A stretch of DNA of 45,056 nt from contig DATGZX010000155.1 in NCBI GenBank assembly GCA_035296965.1, forward strand, positions 1 through 45,056, given 5' to 3'. Below are positions 8,099 through 17,337 of this stretch, piece after piece (positions within the stretch are counted from its first letter, which is position 1; each line of letters begins with the position of its first letter). Below the pieces are notes generated by a model, which was not told the DNA's origin, did no database searches, and worked only from the letters and a program-made list of their open reading frames with translations. The position numbers were made by a program, and so were the translations under genes. This DNA is from DATGZX01 sp035296965 (GTDB lineage Bacteria; Planctomycetota; Planctomycetia; Gemmatales; Gemmataceae).

Positions 8099-10081
8099 CT
8101 AGGAGAGCCGTGGCGACTGCAGCGCCTCGAACAGGGGCCCTAGGTGCGCGGCATATCTTTTCCAACGCGCGATCGCGCTTTTGTAGATTGGCCGGCGGAC
8201 TTGCAGCGTGCTCGCTGTGCGCACGGTCCGGCGATTGTCATGAAACGCCAGACAACGATCGTCCCACTCCAGCCCGCAGTGGGCAACTAGCTGCCGGCTG
8301 ACCGCTTTCTGGTCGGCAACCAGGTCTTCGTAAACCACCTCAATGATTCGGCCCGGCAACACCTTGCCCCAGTGTTCCATCAGCCGTTCATATTGCTTGT
8401 ACACAAACCCGATGTCGGCCAACGTCCAGGCAAAATTGAGGGTGCGAAAATCTTGAAAATAACAGGAAAGGCAGACATCGAGGGGATCGCGGCGACAGTG
8501 AATGATCCGGGCCTTCGGAAAGAGCACATGGATGAGTCCCACCCGGAGGAAATTCATCGGCAGCTTGTCGATGACCCTAGCCGGCAGAGCTGCTCCGGGG
8601 GCGCGCACGACGTCCGTCCGCCAATTACACCGCAGCGTGGGTTCCGGCGCGACAGCGGGGTCCGCCCCACGGCGACAGGTGCCGGCCACGGCTTCTAGAT
8701 AATCGAGATGTCGTTTGGCGAGCGTGCGCGCCGCTTGCCGATCGAGCTGGGCCAGGCACTGGGGATACTCTTCGGCTGTCTGCAACAGCTCGGAAAGCTC
8801 CAAGGTCAACTGCTGGAAGGCGTGCAACTCGCCGGCGCCGACTACGCGCGGGTGGCTGGCCAGGATTTGCTCCACCAGCGTGGTGCCGGAGCGCGGCATG
8901 CCAATAATAAAGACCGGCATCTCGGCGTCCAGGCCAAACGCGGCGGTACGCCCGAAAAACTCCGCGTCAAAAGTTCGCACGATCTGATCGATCTGCCTGC
9001 GATAAATCTCGGCATTGAACTCGGTTCCCGAACGAAGATATGACAGTCTCCCGGCTTCGTTAGCCTGACGGTAATAGGCGAAGGCCTCGTCGTAGGCCCC
9101 CTGTTTGTCCAGTAAGCGGGAGAGTGTAAACAGGACAATCGTGCGGTGCTCAGGCGAGAGTCGGCCTCCTGCCAGGTGGTCTTGTAGCTGCGCTGCAGTC
9201 TGGCCGTTAGGCGGATATCGGCCTTCCAAGGACAAACGTGCCAGGCCGCATTGCGCCAGCGCGTGGCCGGGACGGAGGCGCAAGGCTTGCTCAAAACTGG
9301 CTACAGCCTCTTCGAGGTTCCCCTGCAGAACCAAGGCGCCGCCGAGGTTGACGTGGTCATCGGCATTCGTTGGCCTTAGCGTCAACGCCTGTCTATAGCA
9401 CGCGGTCGCTTCGTTGAGGTACTCCATATCCGCCAGGGCGATACCCAGGTTGGCGAAGGCCTCGGCATAGTCGGGCTTGAGTTGCAGGGCGTGCCGATAA
9501 TGGACCTCGGCTTCGTCGGGGTGGCCTTGCTCGCGGAGCACATAGCCAAGGTTGTTGAGCGCTTCGGGATATTCCGGCCTGAGGAGCAGGGCCTGCCGCA
9601 AACAGGTCGCGGCCTCTGCCAGTTGTCCCTGCGCGATCCGAACGGCTCCCAGGTTGTTGAAGCCCTCGGGCAAGTCGGGACCAAGCCGGACTGCTTGCTC
9701 TAGAACCGCCGCCGCCTCGTCGAGCCGGCCCAGCACGCGCAGCGTATTGCCCAAGTTGATGCCGATGGCGGCGCTTTCGGGCCTGAGCCGCTGTGCGTGA
9801 CGGTAACAGACAACGGCTTCGTCCCGCTTGCCCAACTGTTCCAGCACCCGCGCGAGATTCTCATGTGCCTCAACCAGGTCGGGCTTGAGGCGTAAGGCCT
9901 GTTGATAGCCGGCCAGCGCCTCGGCCGGCTTGCCCTGGCGCTGGCATGTCACACCGATCATGAACCAGGCGGTGATGTTGTCGGGATCAATTACCAGCAC
10001 GTCCCGGCAGAAGTGCTCGGCGCCGGGAAGATCGCCGGCATGATAGTGGCGTATGGCCTCTGCCAGAGCGGCGTCACTCAT
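8099..10081 (-). CDS. TPR-repeat sulfotransferase
   Basis: This 660-residue protein has eight consecutive 34-residue tetratricopeptide repeats (about 1-290; for example NNLGAVRIAQGQLAEAATCL, NLGIALADMEYLNEATACY). They are joined to a C-terminal sulfotransferase domain. That domain shows the 5'-phosphosulfate loop FIIGMPRSGTTLVEQ (about 386-400) and the 3'-phosphate loop IIHCRRDPLDVCLSCY (about 520-535), both needed to bind PAPS. It would move sulfate from PAPS to a hydroxyl or amine of a glycan, lipid or protein, with the TPR part acting as a docking surface. Such fusions are abundant in planctomycetes. The ATG overlaps the stop of an ECF sigma fragment (ATGA at 10078-10081), so the two are translationally linked. 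Confidence 0.92.
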   Translation of the reverse strand: MSDAALAEAIRHYHAGDLPGAEHFCRDVLVIDPDNITAWFMIGVTCQRQGKPAEALAGYQQALRLKPDLVEAHENLARVLEQLGKRDEAVVCYRHAQRLRPESAAIGINLGNTLRVLGRLDEAAAVLEQAVRLGPDLPEGFNNLGAVRIAQGQLAEAATCLRQALLLRPEYPEALNNLGYVLREQGHPDEAEVHYRHALQLKPDYAEAFANLGIALADMEYLNEATACYRQALTLRPTNADDHVNLGGALVLQGNLEEAVASFEQALRLRPGHALAQCGLARLSLEGRYPPNGQTAAQLQDHLAGGRLSPEHRTIVLFTLSRLLDKQGAYDEAFAYYRQANEAGRLSYLRSGTEFNAEIYRRQIDQIVRTFDAEFFGRTAAFGLDAEMPVFIIGMPRSGTTLVEQILASHPRVVGAGELHAFQQLTLELSELLQTAEEYPQCLAQLDRQAARTLAKRHLDYLEAVAGTCRRGADPAVAPEPTLRCNWRTDVVRAPGAALPARVIDKLPMNFLRVGLIHVLFPKARIIHCRRDPLDVCLSCYFQDFRTLNFAWTLADIGFVYKQYERLMEHWGKVLPGRIIEVVYEDLVADQKAVSRQLVAHCGLEWDDRCLAFHDNRRTVRTASTLQVRRPIYKSAIARWKRYAAHLGPLFEALQSPRLS

Positions 10082-10329
10082 GGGGCCTCCCCCCCGGTTA
10101 TTTCCCTTGCATCGTCGAGCGCGAACAGGTCACCGGCCTCCCCCACGACAGTCAGCTCCACCTCATCCAGGTCCCGGCGTTTCAGCCCGCCGCCGCCTTT
10201 CTGGGAACGCTTGTGGCGCGCGTTTTCAATCAGGATGCGTCGCATGGCCTCGGTGGCAGCCGCGAAGAAGTGGCCCCGGCTGTCACAGCGAGGCCTTTTC
10301 ATGTAAAGGTGGGGCGGGTCGCGAACCAC
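10078..10329 (-). pseudogene. ECF sigma factor fragment (TIGR02999-like)
   Basis: These 83 codons match only the middle of a planctomycete-type ECF sigma factor: CDSRGHFFAAATEAMRRIL and ENARHKRSQKGGGG, then an LDE..L....DLFALDDA segment. Full members run about 190 residues; here most of region 2 and all of region 4 (the -35-binding helix-turn-helix) are missing. It cannot act as a normal sigma factor. The frame is still open and ends in ATGA overlapping the TPR-sulfotransferase start. It may now serve only as a leader for that gene, or be a relic of a rearrangement that placed the TPR gene behind a truncated sigma gene. Confidence 0.75.
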
Positions 10330-10373
10330 TCCTTCGTCCGCACACTCATGCGTCCGTAGTGTACGGGATTAAG

Positions 10374-10400
10374 GGCGGGAGCGCTTTCTACGCTCCCGCC
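10374..10400. terminator. Hairpin after GT4 gene, terminator-like
   Basis: A perfect 10-bp stem, GGCGGGAGCG and CGCTCCCGCC around CTTTCTA, lies about 50 bases past the stop of the minus-strand GT4 gene and before the sigma fragment. No T-run follows on either strand, so intrinsic termination is uncertain. Confidence 0.5.
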
Positions 10401-10446
10401 ACCCATCCACAGGTCACCCAGCAGACTCGACTGAATACTATCCTAT

Positions 10447-11802
10447 TCACGCGCGAACGGTATCGGCAGAGGACAATTCAGACTGCCGCGCGTCCGCTTC
10501 GGCCGTCTGAACCACGGCGCTGTCGGCGGCCGTCGAGCGACTGGGCTCCGTGTCAGGGACTTCCGATACGGGTAGATGCGATTTCCCGTTCTGGGGAACC
10601 AATTTGAAACCCGTTACCAATGAGGCGAGCACCGCGTGAGCCAACCGATGAGGTCGGACCTGTCGCGAAGATGTGCGCTGAAATTCGTCGACCGCTTCCA
10701 GGTAGGTTTGTCGGACTTGCTGGATGGAATGCGACCAACTCCGCTGTTCGACCCAATCCCGCGCGGCCCGACCAAGTTGCAAGCGGACCAAATCGTCGTC
10801 AAGGGCCAACCGAGTTTGGCGCACGGCCTCGTCAGTGTCGCCAGGCGAAAACAGCATCCCCGTCTGGCCAGATTCCACAAGACTGGGTATGCCGCCGGCC
10901 TCGGGAGCAACCAACGCACAGCCCGAAGCCATTGCCTCTAGGACAACGTTGCCCATCGTTTCTGTTTCCGAGGCATAGACGAAGGCATCCGCCGAGGCAT
11001 AGGCTGCTGCCAATTCTTCTCCCTTGAGATAGCCAATGAAGTTAGCCGGCTTGCCGGCAAAGCAGCGCTCGAGTTCGGGTCGCTGAGGGCCGTCGCCGAC
11101 GATCGCCAGGCACGTATTGGGGACCCGATCCAGGACGTTCGCCAGGAAGGCGACGTTCTTTTCCGGGGCCAGGCGCGACACGGTTAGCAACAGCCTTTTG
11201 TCCAGGTGCCCTTGCGCCAGCCGCGCTCTCATGCGTGGGCTCTTCGCTTCCGGGCAAAAGAGGCGACTATCCACGGCCGGGGGCCAGAGTTTTACGCGCT
11301 CGAACCCCCGTTTGGCTAACTCCTCTTGCATGATGGTTGACACCGTGAGGTTGATGTTCGCCCGGTTGTGGTAATCGCGCGTCAACCACCAAAGGAGTTG
11401 GGAAAGCGGCGCGAGCAAGCGATAGCGCTTCACAAATTCGCCATAGAGCGTGTGAAACGAAAAGATACTCGGGGCACGAAAGCCGGCCCGTTGGAGAAGG
11501 TCGCAACATTGAAATCCGAATGCGAATGGATTGACATAATGCAGAACGTCGGGCTTGAATTCCCCCAAGATGCTGACGAGCCGTTGGTCGGGTGTGCCAA
11601 TTCGATATTCCGGATATGGGGGAAACGGGAAGCTGGTGAACTCTACGATCGGCACCGGGGACTGGATAGTGGCGCCGGTCTGCGGGCACACAACCAAGAC
11701 GTCGTCACCGGCATTCAATAACTGCCGGATCAAGTTCATCGTCCGCTGGACCACTCCATCGATCTTGGGTAGATACACCTCTGCAACAATGGCAATTCGC
11801 AT
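10447..11802 (-). CDS. GT4 family glycosyltransferase (SQD2-like layout)
   Basis: This 451-residue GT-B enzyme adds a sugar from a nucleotide donor to a lipid or glycan. The N-terminal half starts MRIAIVAEVYLPKIDGVVQRT and has PDVLHYVNPFAFGFQ and FSFHTLYGEFVKRY. The donor domain shows LLTVSRLAPEKNVAFL, AIVGDGPQRPELE, FIGYLKGEELAAAYASADAF and the E-x7-E region (SETETMGNVVLEAMASG). The order and wording resemble sulfoquinovosyltransferase SQD2 and related GT4 glycolipid synthases, though the acceptor cannot be read from sequence. The last 70 residues or so are a low-complexity tail outside the fold. It is separated from the methyltransferase upstream by about 220 bases, so it may or may not share a transcript. 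Confidence 0.88.
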   Translation of the reverse strand: MRIAIVAEVYLPKIDGVVQRTMNLIRQLLNAGDDVLVVCPQTGATIQSPVPIVEFTSFPFPPYPEYRIGTPDQRLVSILGEFKPDVLHYVNPFAFGFQCCDLLQRAGFRAPSIFSFHTLYGEFVKRYRLLAPLSQLLWWLTRDYHNRANINLTVSTIMQEELAKRGFERVKLWPPAVDSRLFCPEAKSPRMRARLAQGHLDKRLLLTVSRLAPEKNVAFLANVLDRVPNTCLAIVGDGPQRPELERCFAGKPANFIGYLKGEELAAAYASADAFVYASETETMGNVVLEAMASGCALVAPEAGGIPSLVESGQTGMLFSPGDTDEAVRQTRLALDDDLVRLQLGRAARDWVEQRSWSHSIQQVRQTYLEAVDEFQRTSSRQVRPHRLAHAVLASLVTGFKLVPQNGKSHLPVSEVPDTEPSRSTAADSAVVQTAEADARQSELSSADTVRA

Positions 11803-12022
11803 CTATCGTCTCCACGAAAGAGGGAATTTCTCCAGCTACCAGGCAAGCTTGCTGGAACATGGCCGACCATACCCTGTGTCTAGTACCGCCGCAGCCCGAC
11901 AGCTTTCGGGTCAGGGCTGCGTCCAAACGACGCGGAAAAGCCTGGGCAGGCGGAGGCTGCGGGGCAGTTCGTTCCAAAGAAAAGCGAGATTTCGACCTAT
12001 TGTTCTCCATCGCGAGGAGCAT

Positions 12023-12865
12023 CTATGGAGATGGATCCTGCACCGGCTTTTGGGCCAAAACAATTTCGATGTTGTGATGATCTTCCGCTGGGAAAACGAA
12101 CTTATTCAGAAATAGCCGGACCAGCGGCCGCGCGTGTTGTAGACCCAGGGCTTCGATAAAGGGGGTGAGCCAGCCGCCCCAGTAGCCGAATTCCAGGAAC
12201 TCATCGAAGTCGGCAAAGTGTAGTTCCGGGATAAACGTATCGCATCCCTGAATGACAAATCCGTTGCTTTCCAGGGTTTGAATTACTTCGCTCCGATCGG
12301 CTGGGTTAGTAACCTGGGCATCGACATCGATGCTGTTGCCGCCGAATAGCCACCTGAGGCTTTTGGCATTCGCTTTCTTCTGCAGCTCTGGAAAGCCGGC
12401 CTTGGTGCCTCCCACAAAGGACCAGTAACCGCCTTCGGCCAACTTGCTCCAGATCTTGGGGGCTAACAGGCTCATCGGTACGAAGCCCGTCATGAAGTGC
12501 GTGGAGATCAGATCGAACGATTCCGATTGAAAATACGCGTCCATGTTCGCAGCGTCGTCCACCGCGGTTACGAGTCCCGGGATGCGCGTCCGTGCCACAT
12601 CGATCATTTTTTGCGACAGGTCCAGTCCAAACGGCTCAATCGACAAGCCCACCTGTGCCGTCAGCTTCTCCAGGAAGCGGCCCGTGCCCATGCCGATGTC
12701 GAATACCTTGAGCCGGCCACGCCTGGGCTCAATGAGCTGGCTCTCCTGGATTTGAGCAATGGCCCGGTCGAGTGAATCTCCGATGACCGACTGAGGATCG
12801 AGGTCGTAGTGGGGAGCGATTACTTCGTCGTAATGGCGTTGGATCACATGGGTATGCGTATGCAT
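12023..12865 (-). CDS. Class I SAM-dependent methyltransferase
   Basis: This 280-residue enzyme has motif I as VFDIGMGTGRFLEKL (Asp56, Gly58, Gly60, Gly62), an acidic post-motif GLDLSQKMIDVAR, and DLISTHFMTGFVP and LAEGGYWSFVGG as later strands. This is a typical UbiE/type-11 methyltransferase fold. The C-terminal part (FGYWGGWLTPFIEALG) probably shapes the substrate pocket. It lies divergent from the GMC oxidoreductase operon, with about 265 bases between the starts, and could methylate a product of that pathway. The substrate is unknown. The reading frame starts at ATG 12865 with the odd repeat MHTHTHVIQ. Confidence 0.85.
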   Translation of the reverse strand: MHTHTHVIQRHYDEVIAPHYDLDPQSVIGDSLDRAIAQIQESQLIEPRRGRLKVFDIGMGTGRFLEKLTAQVGLSIEPFGLDLSQKMIDVARTRIPGLVTAVDDAANMDAYFQSESFDLISTHFMTGFVPMSLLAPKIWSKLAEGGYWSFVGGTKAGFPELQKKANAKSLRWLFGGNSIDVDAQVTNPADRSEVIQTLESNGFVIQGCDTFIPELHFADFDEFLEFGYWGGWLTPFIEALGLQHARPLVRLFLNKFVFPAEDHHNIEIVLAQKPVQDPSP

Positions 12866-13131
12866 ATTTGCCTGTTCTTTCCTGAACGGCGTCTTGCGAA
12901 CGAAAAGGAACGGATTGAGAAACTTAGGGCCTATAATAGGTCCCAGGGCGGCCTCGTATGTTAAGAAATGATGAGGATTGGGTTAAATTCTGTCGAAAGA
13001 GCGCGGCTGCGAGGCATCAGCGCTCACGGCAGCACTTGTGAAGAACTGGTTAAATCTATCGTGCAAATCTCGACGCGCCTCCGCGAATGGCATAGCCTGG
13101 TTGGCAAGCGAGCTTGTGGGAAAGCTAACGA

Positions 13132-14631
13132 ATGCCCTACGATTTTGACATCATTGTGGTTGGCAGCGGGGCTGGGGGAGCGACCTTTGCCCATGCTTGC
13201 GCGGTGGCGGGCAAGAGGGTTCTGCTACTTGAGAGAGGCAAAAAGTACGTCGTGGACGGGCAGACACTTGACGAACACGCAATGTTGATCGAGAAGAAGC
13301 CATACGACGACCGCTTGGTACGCATGAATGGCATACCCAAGAGGCTCTATACCGGCGGGGTGTTCGGTGGTGGGACGGCTTTATATGGGGCGGCCTTGAT
13401 GCGACCTAGTCCGGAAGACTTCCATCCGGGCAATTATTACGGTCAGCGCATTCCGCGGACAATCTGGGATTGGCCGATCGACTACGACATTCTGGAGCCT
13501 CATTACACCGAGGCCGAGCAGCTCTATGGTGTGGCCGGCCGCAATGAGGATGATTTCGGGCCTCTGCCGAGACCGCGGTCGGGCTTCCCCAACAAGGCCA
13601 TCCCACTCCACCCGATCAACCGAAGGTTGATGGAAGCCAATGAAGACGCCGGCCTGAGACCGTTCCAACTACCGCTGGCCATCGATTCCAAGCGCTGTCT
13701 TCGCTGTGAAGCCTGTCCCGGATATATCTGCCCGAACGGGGCGCGCCGGTCGGCGGCACATCTGGTCGAGAAGGCGATCACCTCCGGTGCCCCGCTACAA
13801 CTTATGACGGACACCGAGGTCGAGCGTTTTTCCAAGGATGAGAGAGATCAGGTCGCGGGTGTCCATGTCTACGAGCGCACTACCGGACAGCGCACTGTTT
13901 ATCGTGCCAGGCGCTATGCCCTCGCTGCGGGTGCGCTTGGGTCGCCTACGCTCTTGCTTCGCTCAGGAGTCGCCAATCCGCTGATTGGTCGAAATTATAT
14001 GTGCCACCTTTCGCCGATCAGCGCCGGCATCTTCCTGCGCGGTACGGGAGCGGACCGGACTTTCGTAAAACAGGTAGGGTTCGCGGATTACTACCTGGGG
14101 ACCAGGCAATTCGCGCACAAACTTGGGATCATTCAGTCGCTGCCCGTCCCGGGACCGCTGATGCTGGCCAAGGCAGGAAGCAAGCGGCTGCCGCGAACGA
14201 TGCTGCAAATACTTCGAAAAAGAATGCTGCCGCTGGCGGGGATCGTGGAGGACCTACCCAATCCCGCAAATTGCGTGTCCCTGGGCCATGACGGCATCAC
14301 GGAAGTGCAGCATGCTTTCATGCCCTACGACCTAGAGCGCGGCCGACGACTTGGCAACTTCATGAGTAAGATCCTGAGGAGAGCCGGTGCGCTATTCTGC
14401 TTATCCAAGCCATTCCCCTCGGACGAACATGTCGCCCACCAGTGCGGGACGCTTCGCTTTGGCAACACCCCCCAGCACGCGGTGACAGATTCGGATTGCC
14501 GCATGTTCGAGCAGCCCAACGTGTTTGTCGTCGATGGGAGTTTTTTTCCTACCTCTCTTGGCGTCGGCCCTGCGCTCACCATCATCGCGAATGCCTTGCG
14601 TGTCGCCCGCGTGGCGATCCGAGAGATTTAA
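13132..14631 (+). CDS. GMC-family FAD-dependent oxidoreductase
   Basis: This 499-residue flavoenzyme oxidises an alcohol or related CH-OH group. The N terminus is the FAD-binding Rossmann fold: IIVVGSGAGGATFAHACAV with Gly11/13/16, and Glu34 in LLLERG. A substrate-side motif GGVFGGGTALYGAAL follows. The GMC C-terminal domain contains HQCGTLRFG with the catalytic-type His and VVDGSFFPTSLGVGPALTI. A four-cysteine group at residues 189-200 (C-x2-C-x2-C-x4-C, in CLRCEACPGYIC) is like those in long-chain alcohol or sterol oxidase-type GMC proteins and could bind a metal or Fe-S centre. It is the first gene of a compact operon; the next ATG is two bases after its stop. The alcohol substrate is unknown, but lipid-related neighbours suggest a lipid intermediate. 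Confidence 0.9.
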   Translation: MPYDFDIIVVGSGAGGATFAHACAVAGKRVLLLERGKKYVVDGQTLDEHAMLIEKKPYDDRLVRMNGIPKRLYTGGVFGGGTALYGAALMRPSPEDFHPGNYYGQRIPRTIWDWPIDYDILEPHYTEAEQLYGVAGRNEDDFGPLPRPRSGFPNKAIPLHPINRRLMEANEDAGLRPFQLPLAIDSKRCLRCEACPGYICPNGARRSAAHLVEKAITSGAPLQLMTDTEVERFSKDERDQVAGVHVYERTTGQRTVYRARRYALAAGALGSPTLLLRSGVANPLIGRNYMCHLSPISAGIFLRGTGADRTFVKQVGFADYYLGTRQFAHKLGIIQSLPVPGPLMLAKAGSKRLPRTMLQILRKRMLPLAGIVEDLPNPANCVSLGHDGITEVQHAFMPYDLERGRRLGNFMSKILRRAGALFCLSKPFPSDEHVAHQCGTLRFGNTPQHAVTDSDCRMFEQPNVFVVDGSFFPTSLGVGPALTIIANALRVARVAIREI

Positions 14632-14633
14632 GT

Positions 14634-15512
14634 ATGAGGAAGCGACCGCTACGGACAAAGTTCGAAGAAATTCGCCAGGCGTCGAGCATCCATGGGGGTA
14701 TGGTGAATTTTTGCGTGGCGGCATTGGGAGTGAAGCTGTCGCGCGTAAAGATCCCGTCCAGGCGGCTTAGGACGCTTGTCTATCGAACGATTTATGGCAA
14801 GAAATATACTGCGTTGGACGAGGCGGAACTGGAAAAACCAATTTGGGCCTACTCCTCTCTCAACGCCCTCTTCACTCGCGGAGTTCGGCCTGAATTTCGT
14901 CCGATCCCGCAGGCAACCGATCAATTACTCTGCCCGTGCGACGGCACAGTACAAGACGTTGGAAGGATCACCGATGAGCGGCTAATCACCGTGAAAGGAG
15001 TCACCTATACCATTAGCTCCTTGTTGCCGGGCATCGATGCCGACGGATTTCGTGACGGTCATTTTGCTATCTTGTTTTTGGCCCCCAACGACTGTCACCG
15101 GGTGTTTAGCCCGCAGGATGCCCGCATCGAGGAAGTCATACACGTACCCGGCTACCGGCTGCTCGTTCATCCGCCCTACCAGCGGAAGGAGTATCCGGTT
15201 TTCTCGCTCAACGAGCGTGTCATCCTGCGCCTGTCCACCGCGCTGGGTGCCTGTATTTTGGTTCTGGTGGCGGGATGGGGAGTCGGTAATATCACGTTGG
15301 CGTTCGACGCTCGCTTTCGGCCACGGGCCAGAAAAGTCTCGCGAACTCGCTACGACGTGCCCGTACTGATGAAAAAGGGCGAGTGGCTCGCGACCTTTGA
15401 GCTAGGCTCGACGGCAATTCTTATTACCGAACCGGCCCAGCGCGTGATCACCCATCTGACCCGTGACGAGAAGGTGAAATATGGACAGCCTGCTTTCTCC
15501 GTCGCTCGTTGA
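14634..15512 (+). CDS. psd: Phosphatidylserine decarboxylase proenzyme
   Basis: The 292-residue product matches the length of bacterial phosphatidylserine decarboxylase (about 285-320), which makes phosphatidylethanolamine at the membrane. The self-cleavage site is visible near the C terminus as FELGSTAILI, where the Ser of LGST becomes the pyruvoyl cofactor. Other family marks are SSLNALFTRGVRPEFRPI, LLCPCDGTVQDVG and FLAPNDCHRVFSPQDARI (the catalytic His region). ATG 14634 is two bases past the GMC gene's stop. The final 32 bases overlap the next gene. Its place inside an oxidase/aminotransferase operon is unusual for Psd and suggests a specialised decarboxylase for a related serine- or amino-containing lipid, though ordinary PE synthesis is possible. 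Confidence 0.93.
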   Translation: MRKRPLRTKFEEIRQASSIHGGMVNFCVAALGVKLSRVKIPSRRLRTLVYRTIYGKKYTALDEAELEKPIWAYSSLNALFTRGVRPEFRPIPQATDQLLCPCDGTVQDVGRITDERLITVKGVTYTISSLLPGIDADGFRDGHFAILFLAPNDCHRVFSPQDARIEEVIHVPGYRLLVHPPYQRKEYPVFSLNERVILRLSTALGACILVLVAGWGVGNITLAFDARFRPRARKVSRTRYDVPVLMKKGEWLATFELGSTAILITEPAQRVITHLTRDEKVKYGQPAFSVAR

Positions 15513-17337
15513 GGCGGTTGCCGTCGATTCCGTTGTGCGCGACAACGGGGAACCAGCCCACGATGAGTTCTTGTTGGTGGCGGGCTCCGACGACGCCATG
15601 CCGATCGAGTTCGTCAATTTTGTCAGCCGAGAGCATAGTCGTAGAGTGGCCTTCCTGTCGACGGCGCAGGTGTGCTGCCGGAGCCAAGAGCAGGCTGAAG
15701 CGCATACGCTCCAGGGTTTATCGAAGGCGAGCTTCCTGTCGCCTAGCGGCGACATCCAGCGCTTCTCTGTGGTCATTTTTGTCGGCCGGCGTCTGTCGGA
15801 TGATGATAGGACCATACTCGACGCGGTGGCCGAGATCGCTGGCGCGAAGCGGCTGAACCGCATCATTCTGGTCGGCAGTTCTCTCGTGCATTTCGGAGAC
15901 CAACAGGCCATCGAAGCCGAGGCCGAGGCCCTCGCGCGCCTTGGTGGTCTGGCTAAGAGAACGGTCATTTTTCGCCCTAGCATCTTGCTGAGCCCCAATT
16001 CCAGGGCCGGCACTAGGCTGCGGTCTTTCTGGTGGTGCTATCCGCTGGTTCCGAGACGTTTGACTGGCTGTTGCGTCGACGCGCATGAATTGTTTGCAGC
16101 GGTCGATCATGAATTGAAAGCGCGTGGCCCGCGCGGGAACAGAGTCTACACCTTGCTTGGTCCGAATCGTCCGTGGCGGAGCCTTCTCAAGCAAAACCAA
16201 GATGCGAGCCTTTGGCGACGCTGCCTCGTTGGGGCCGCTGCGGTTTTGGGATTGCTCGGCGTTGGGCAGCTTTTCGCCTTCATCATCCAAGCGTGTGCAC
16301 GCCGGATGCCGCTACTGCGCCGCTGGAGTAATGACACGCTATACCCGTCGTCCGTACGGGAACTTCTTACTCTGTACAACCATTACAATCATCGACACAT
16401 CAAGATCGTCGGTTACAACAATGGTGTCGTTCATTTCGGGCACAAATACCCGGCCAAGACCATCGTCTCGACCGCTCGCTGCAACAAAGTTGCGCGTCTC
16501 CAGGGCCATGTTGCTACTTTTGACTGCGGCGTGACGCTTCGTCAGGCGATAGACACCGTGAGCCAAGCCGGGAAAGAGTTCTACGTCCTGCCGAACTACT
16601 CTTACGTGAGCGTGGGGACTTCGTTCTTTGTTCCCATTCACGGGTCGGCCAGCGATTACTCGACACTGGGCGAGACGATTGAAAAGATCGTCTTGTACAG
16701 CCCCGACGAGGACCGGATCATGATTGCGCGGCGGGATGATCCCGTCTTCGCAAAGTATCTCTACAACTTGGACGCCGAGGTCCTGCTGCTGCGCATTAGT
16801 TTCCGCGTCAAGGCCAAGTGCCAGTATTACCTCAAGCGAACGAAGTTGCAAAAGGCTACGAGTGCGGCGCTTATCGACGCCTTTTGTGATGCGCGTGCAG
16901 CCAACGTGGAAATCCGCCAGCCGCGCGCCGACGAGCCGAGGGTCGATGTCTACCGGTACTACACAGCACCGCCTGAAATGAGCGGCGCCCTGGCATTCCC
17001 GCGGGACTCTCTCGGCAGAGTGTGGGACTATCTGGAGGCTAACCGGGTCCTGGCGGTATTGTTCCACTTCCTCATGAGACGGTTCGGCTACCACGTCGAG
17101 CTCTTTTTCAATGCGGAGGAGTTCGGGCTCTTTTGGGAAACCCACGCGTCCTTGCCTATTTCCAAGGTGCAATTGCGCTACATCAAGCAGGACGGCTACC
17201 CGCATTCGCCATTCCGCAACAACGATTGCATTTCGACCGACATGTTCATGCTCCGCAGGCACAAGGGAGCCTTCGAGGCGTACGTAAAGGAGACCTTCCG
17301 TGCGGTCCAATTTAACCGCGGCAAGCACAGCATGTGA
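15481..17337 (+). CDS. Fusion of Rossmann (SDR-like) domain and FAD-linked oxidase
   Basis: This 618-residue protein has two enzymatic parts. Residues about 25-245 look like an extended-SDR/epimerase fold that has lost the usual N-terminal GxxGxxG (EFLLVAGSDDAMPIEFV) but keeps IILVGSSLVHFGD and VIFRPSILLSPNSRAG. A hydrophobic segment (about 248-272) may touch the membrane. Residues about 295-618 resemble a PCMH/VAO-type FAD oxidase: KIVGYNNGVVHFGH, CNKVARLQGHVATFDCGVTLRQAI, and SYVSVGTSFFVPIHGSASDYSTLGE as the flavin-binding core. The combination suggests oxidation followed by reduction of the same substrate (epimerisation), as DprE1/DprE2 do with separate proteins, but orthology is not claimed. 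ATG 15481 has an upstream AAGGTG. It overlaps genes on both sides. Confidence 0.75.
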   Translation: MDSLLSPSLVEAVAVDSVVRDNGEPAHDEFLLVAGSDDAMPIEFVNFVSREHSRRVAFLSTAQVCCRSQEQAEAHTLQGLSKASFLSPSGDIQRFSVVIFVGRRLSDDDRTILDAVAEIAGAKRLNRIILVGSSLVHFGDQQAIEAEAEALARLGGLAKRTVIFRPSILLSPNSRAGTRLRSFWWCYPLVPRRLTGCCVDAHELFAAVDHELKARGPRGNRVYTLLGPNRPWRSLLKQNQDASLWRRCLVGAAAVLGLLGVGQLFAFIIQACARRMPLLRRWSNDTLYPSSVRELLTLYNHYNHRHIKIVGYNNGVVHFGHKYPAKTIVSTARCNKVARLQGHVATFDCGVTLRQAIDTVSQAGKEFYVLPNYSYVSVGTSFFVPIHGSASDYSTLGETIEKIVLYSPDEDRIMIARRDDPVFAKYLYNLDAEVLLLRISFRVKAKCQYYLKRTKLQKATSAALIDAFCDARAANVEIRQPRADEPRVDVYRYYTAPPEMSGALAFPRDSLGRVWDYLEANRVLAVLFHFLMRRFGYHVELFFNAEEFGLFWETHASLPISKVQLRYIKQDGYPHSPFRNNDCISTDMFMLRRHKGAFEAYVKETFRAVQFNRGKHSM

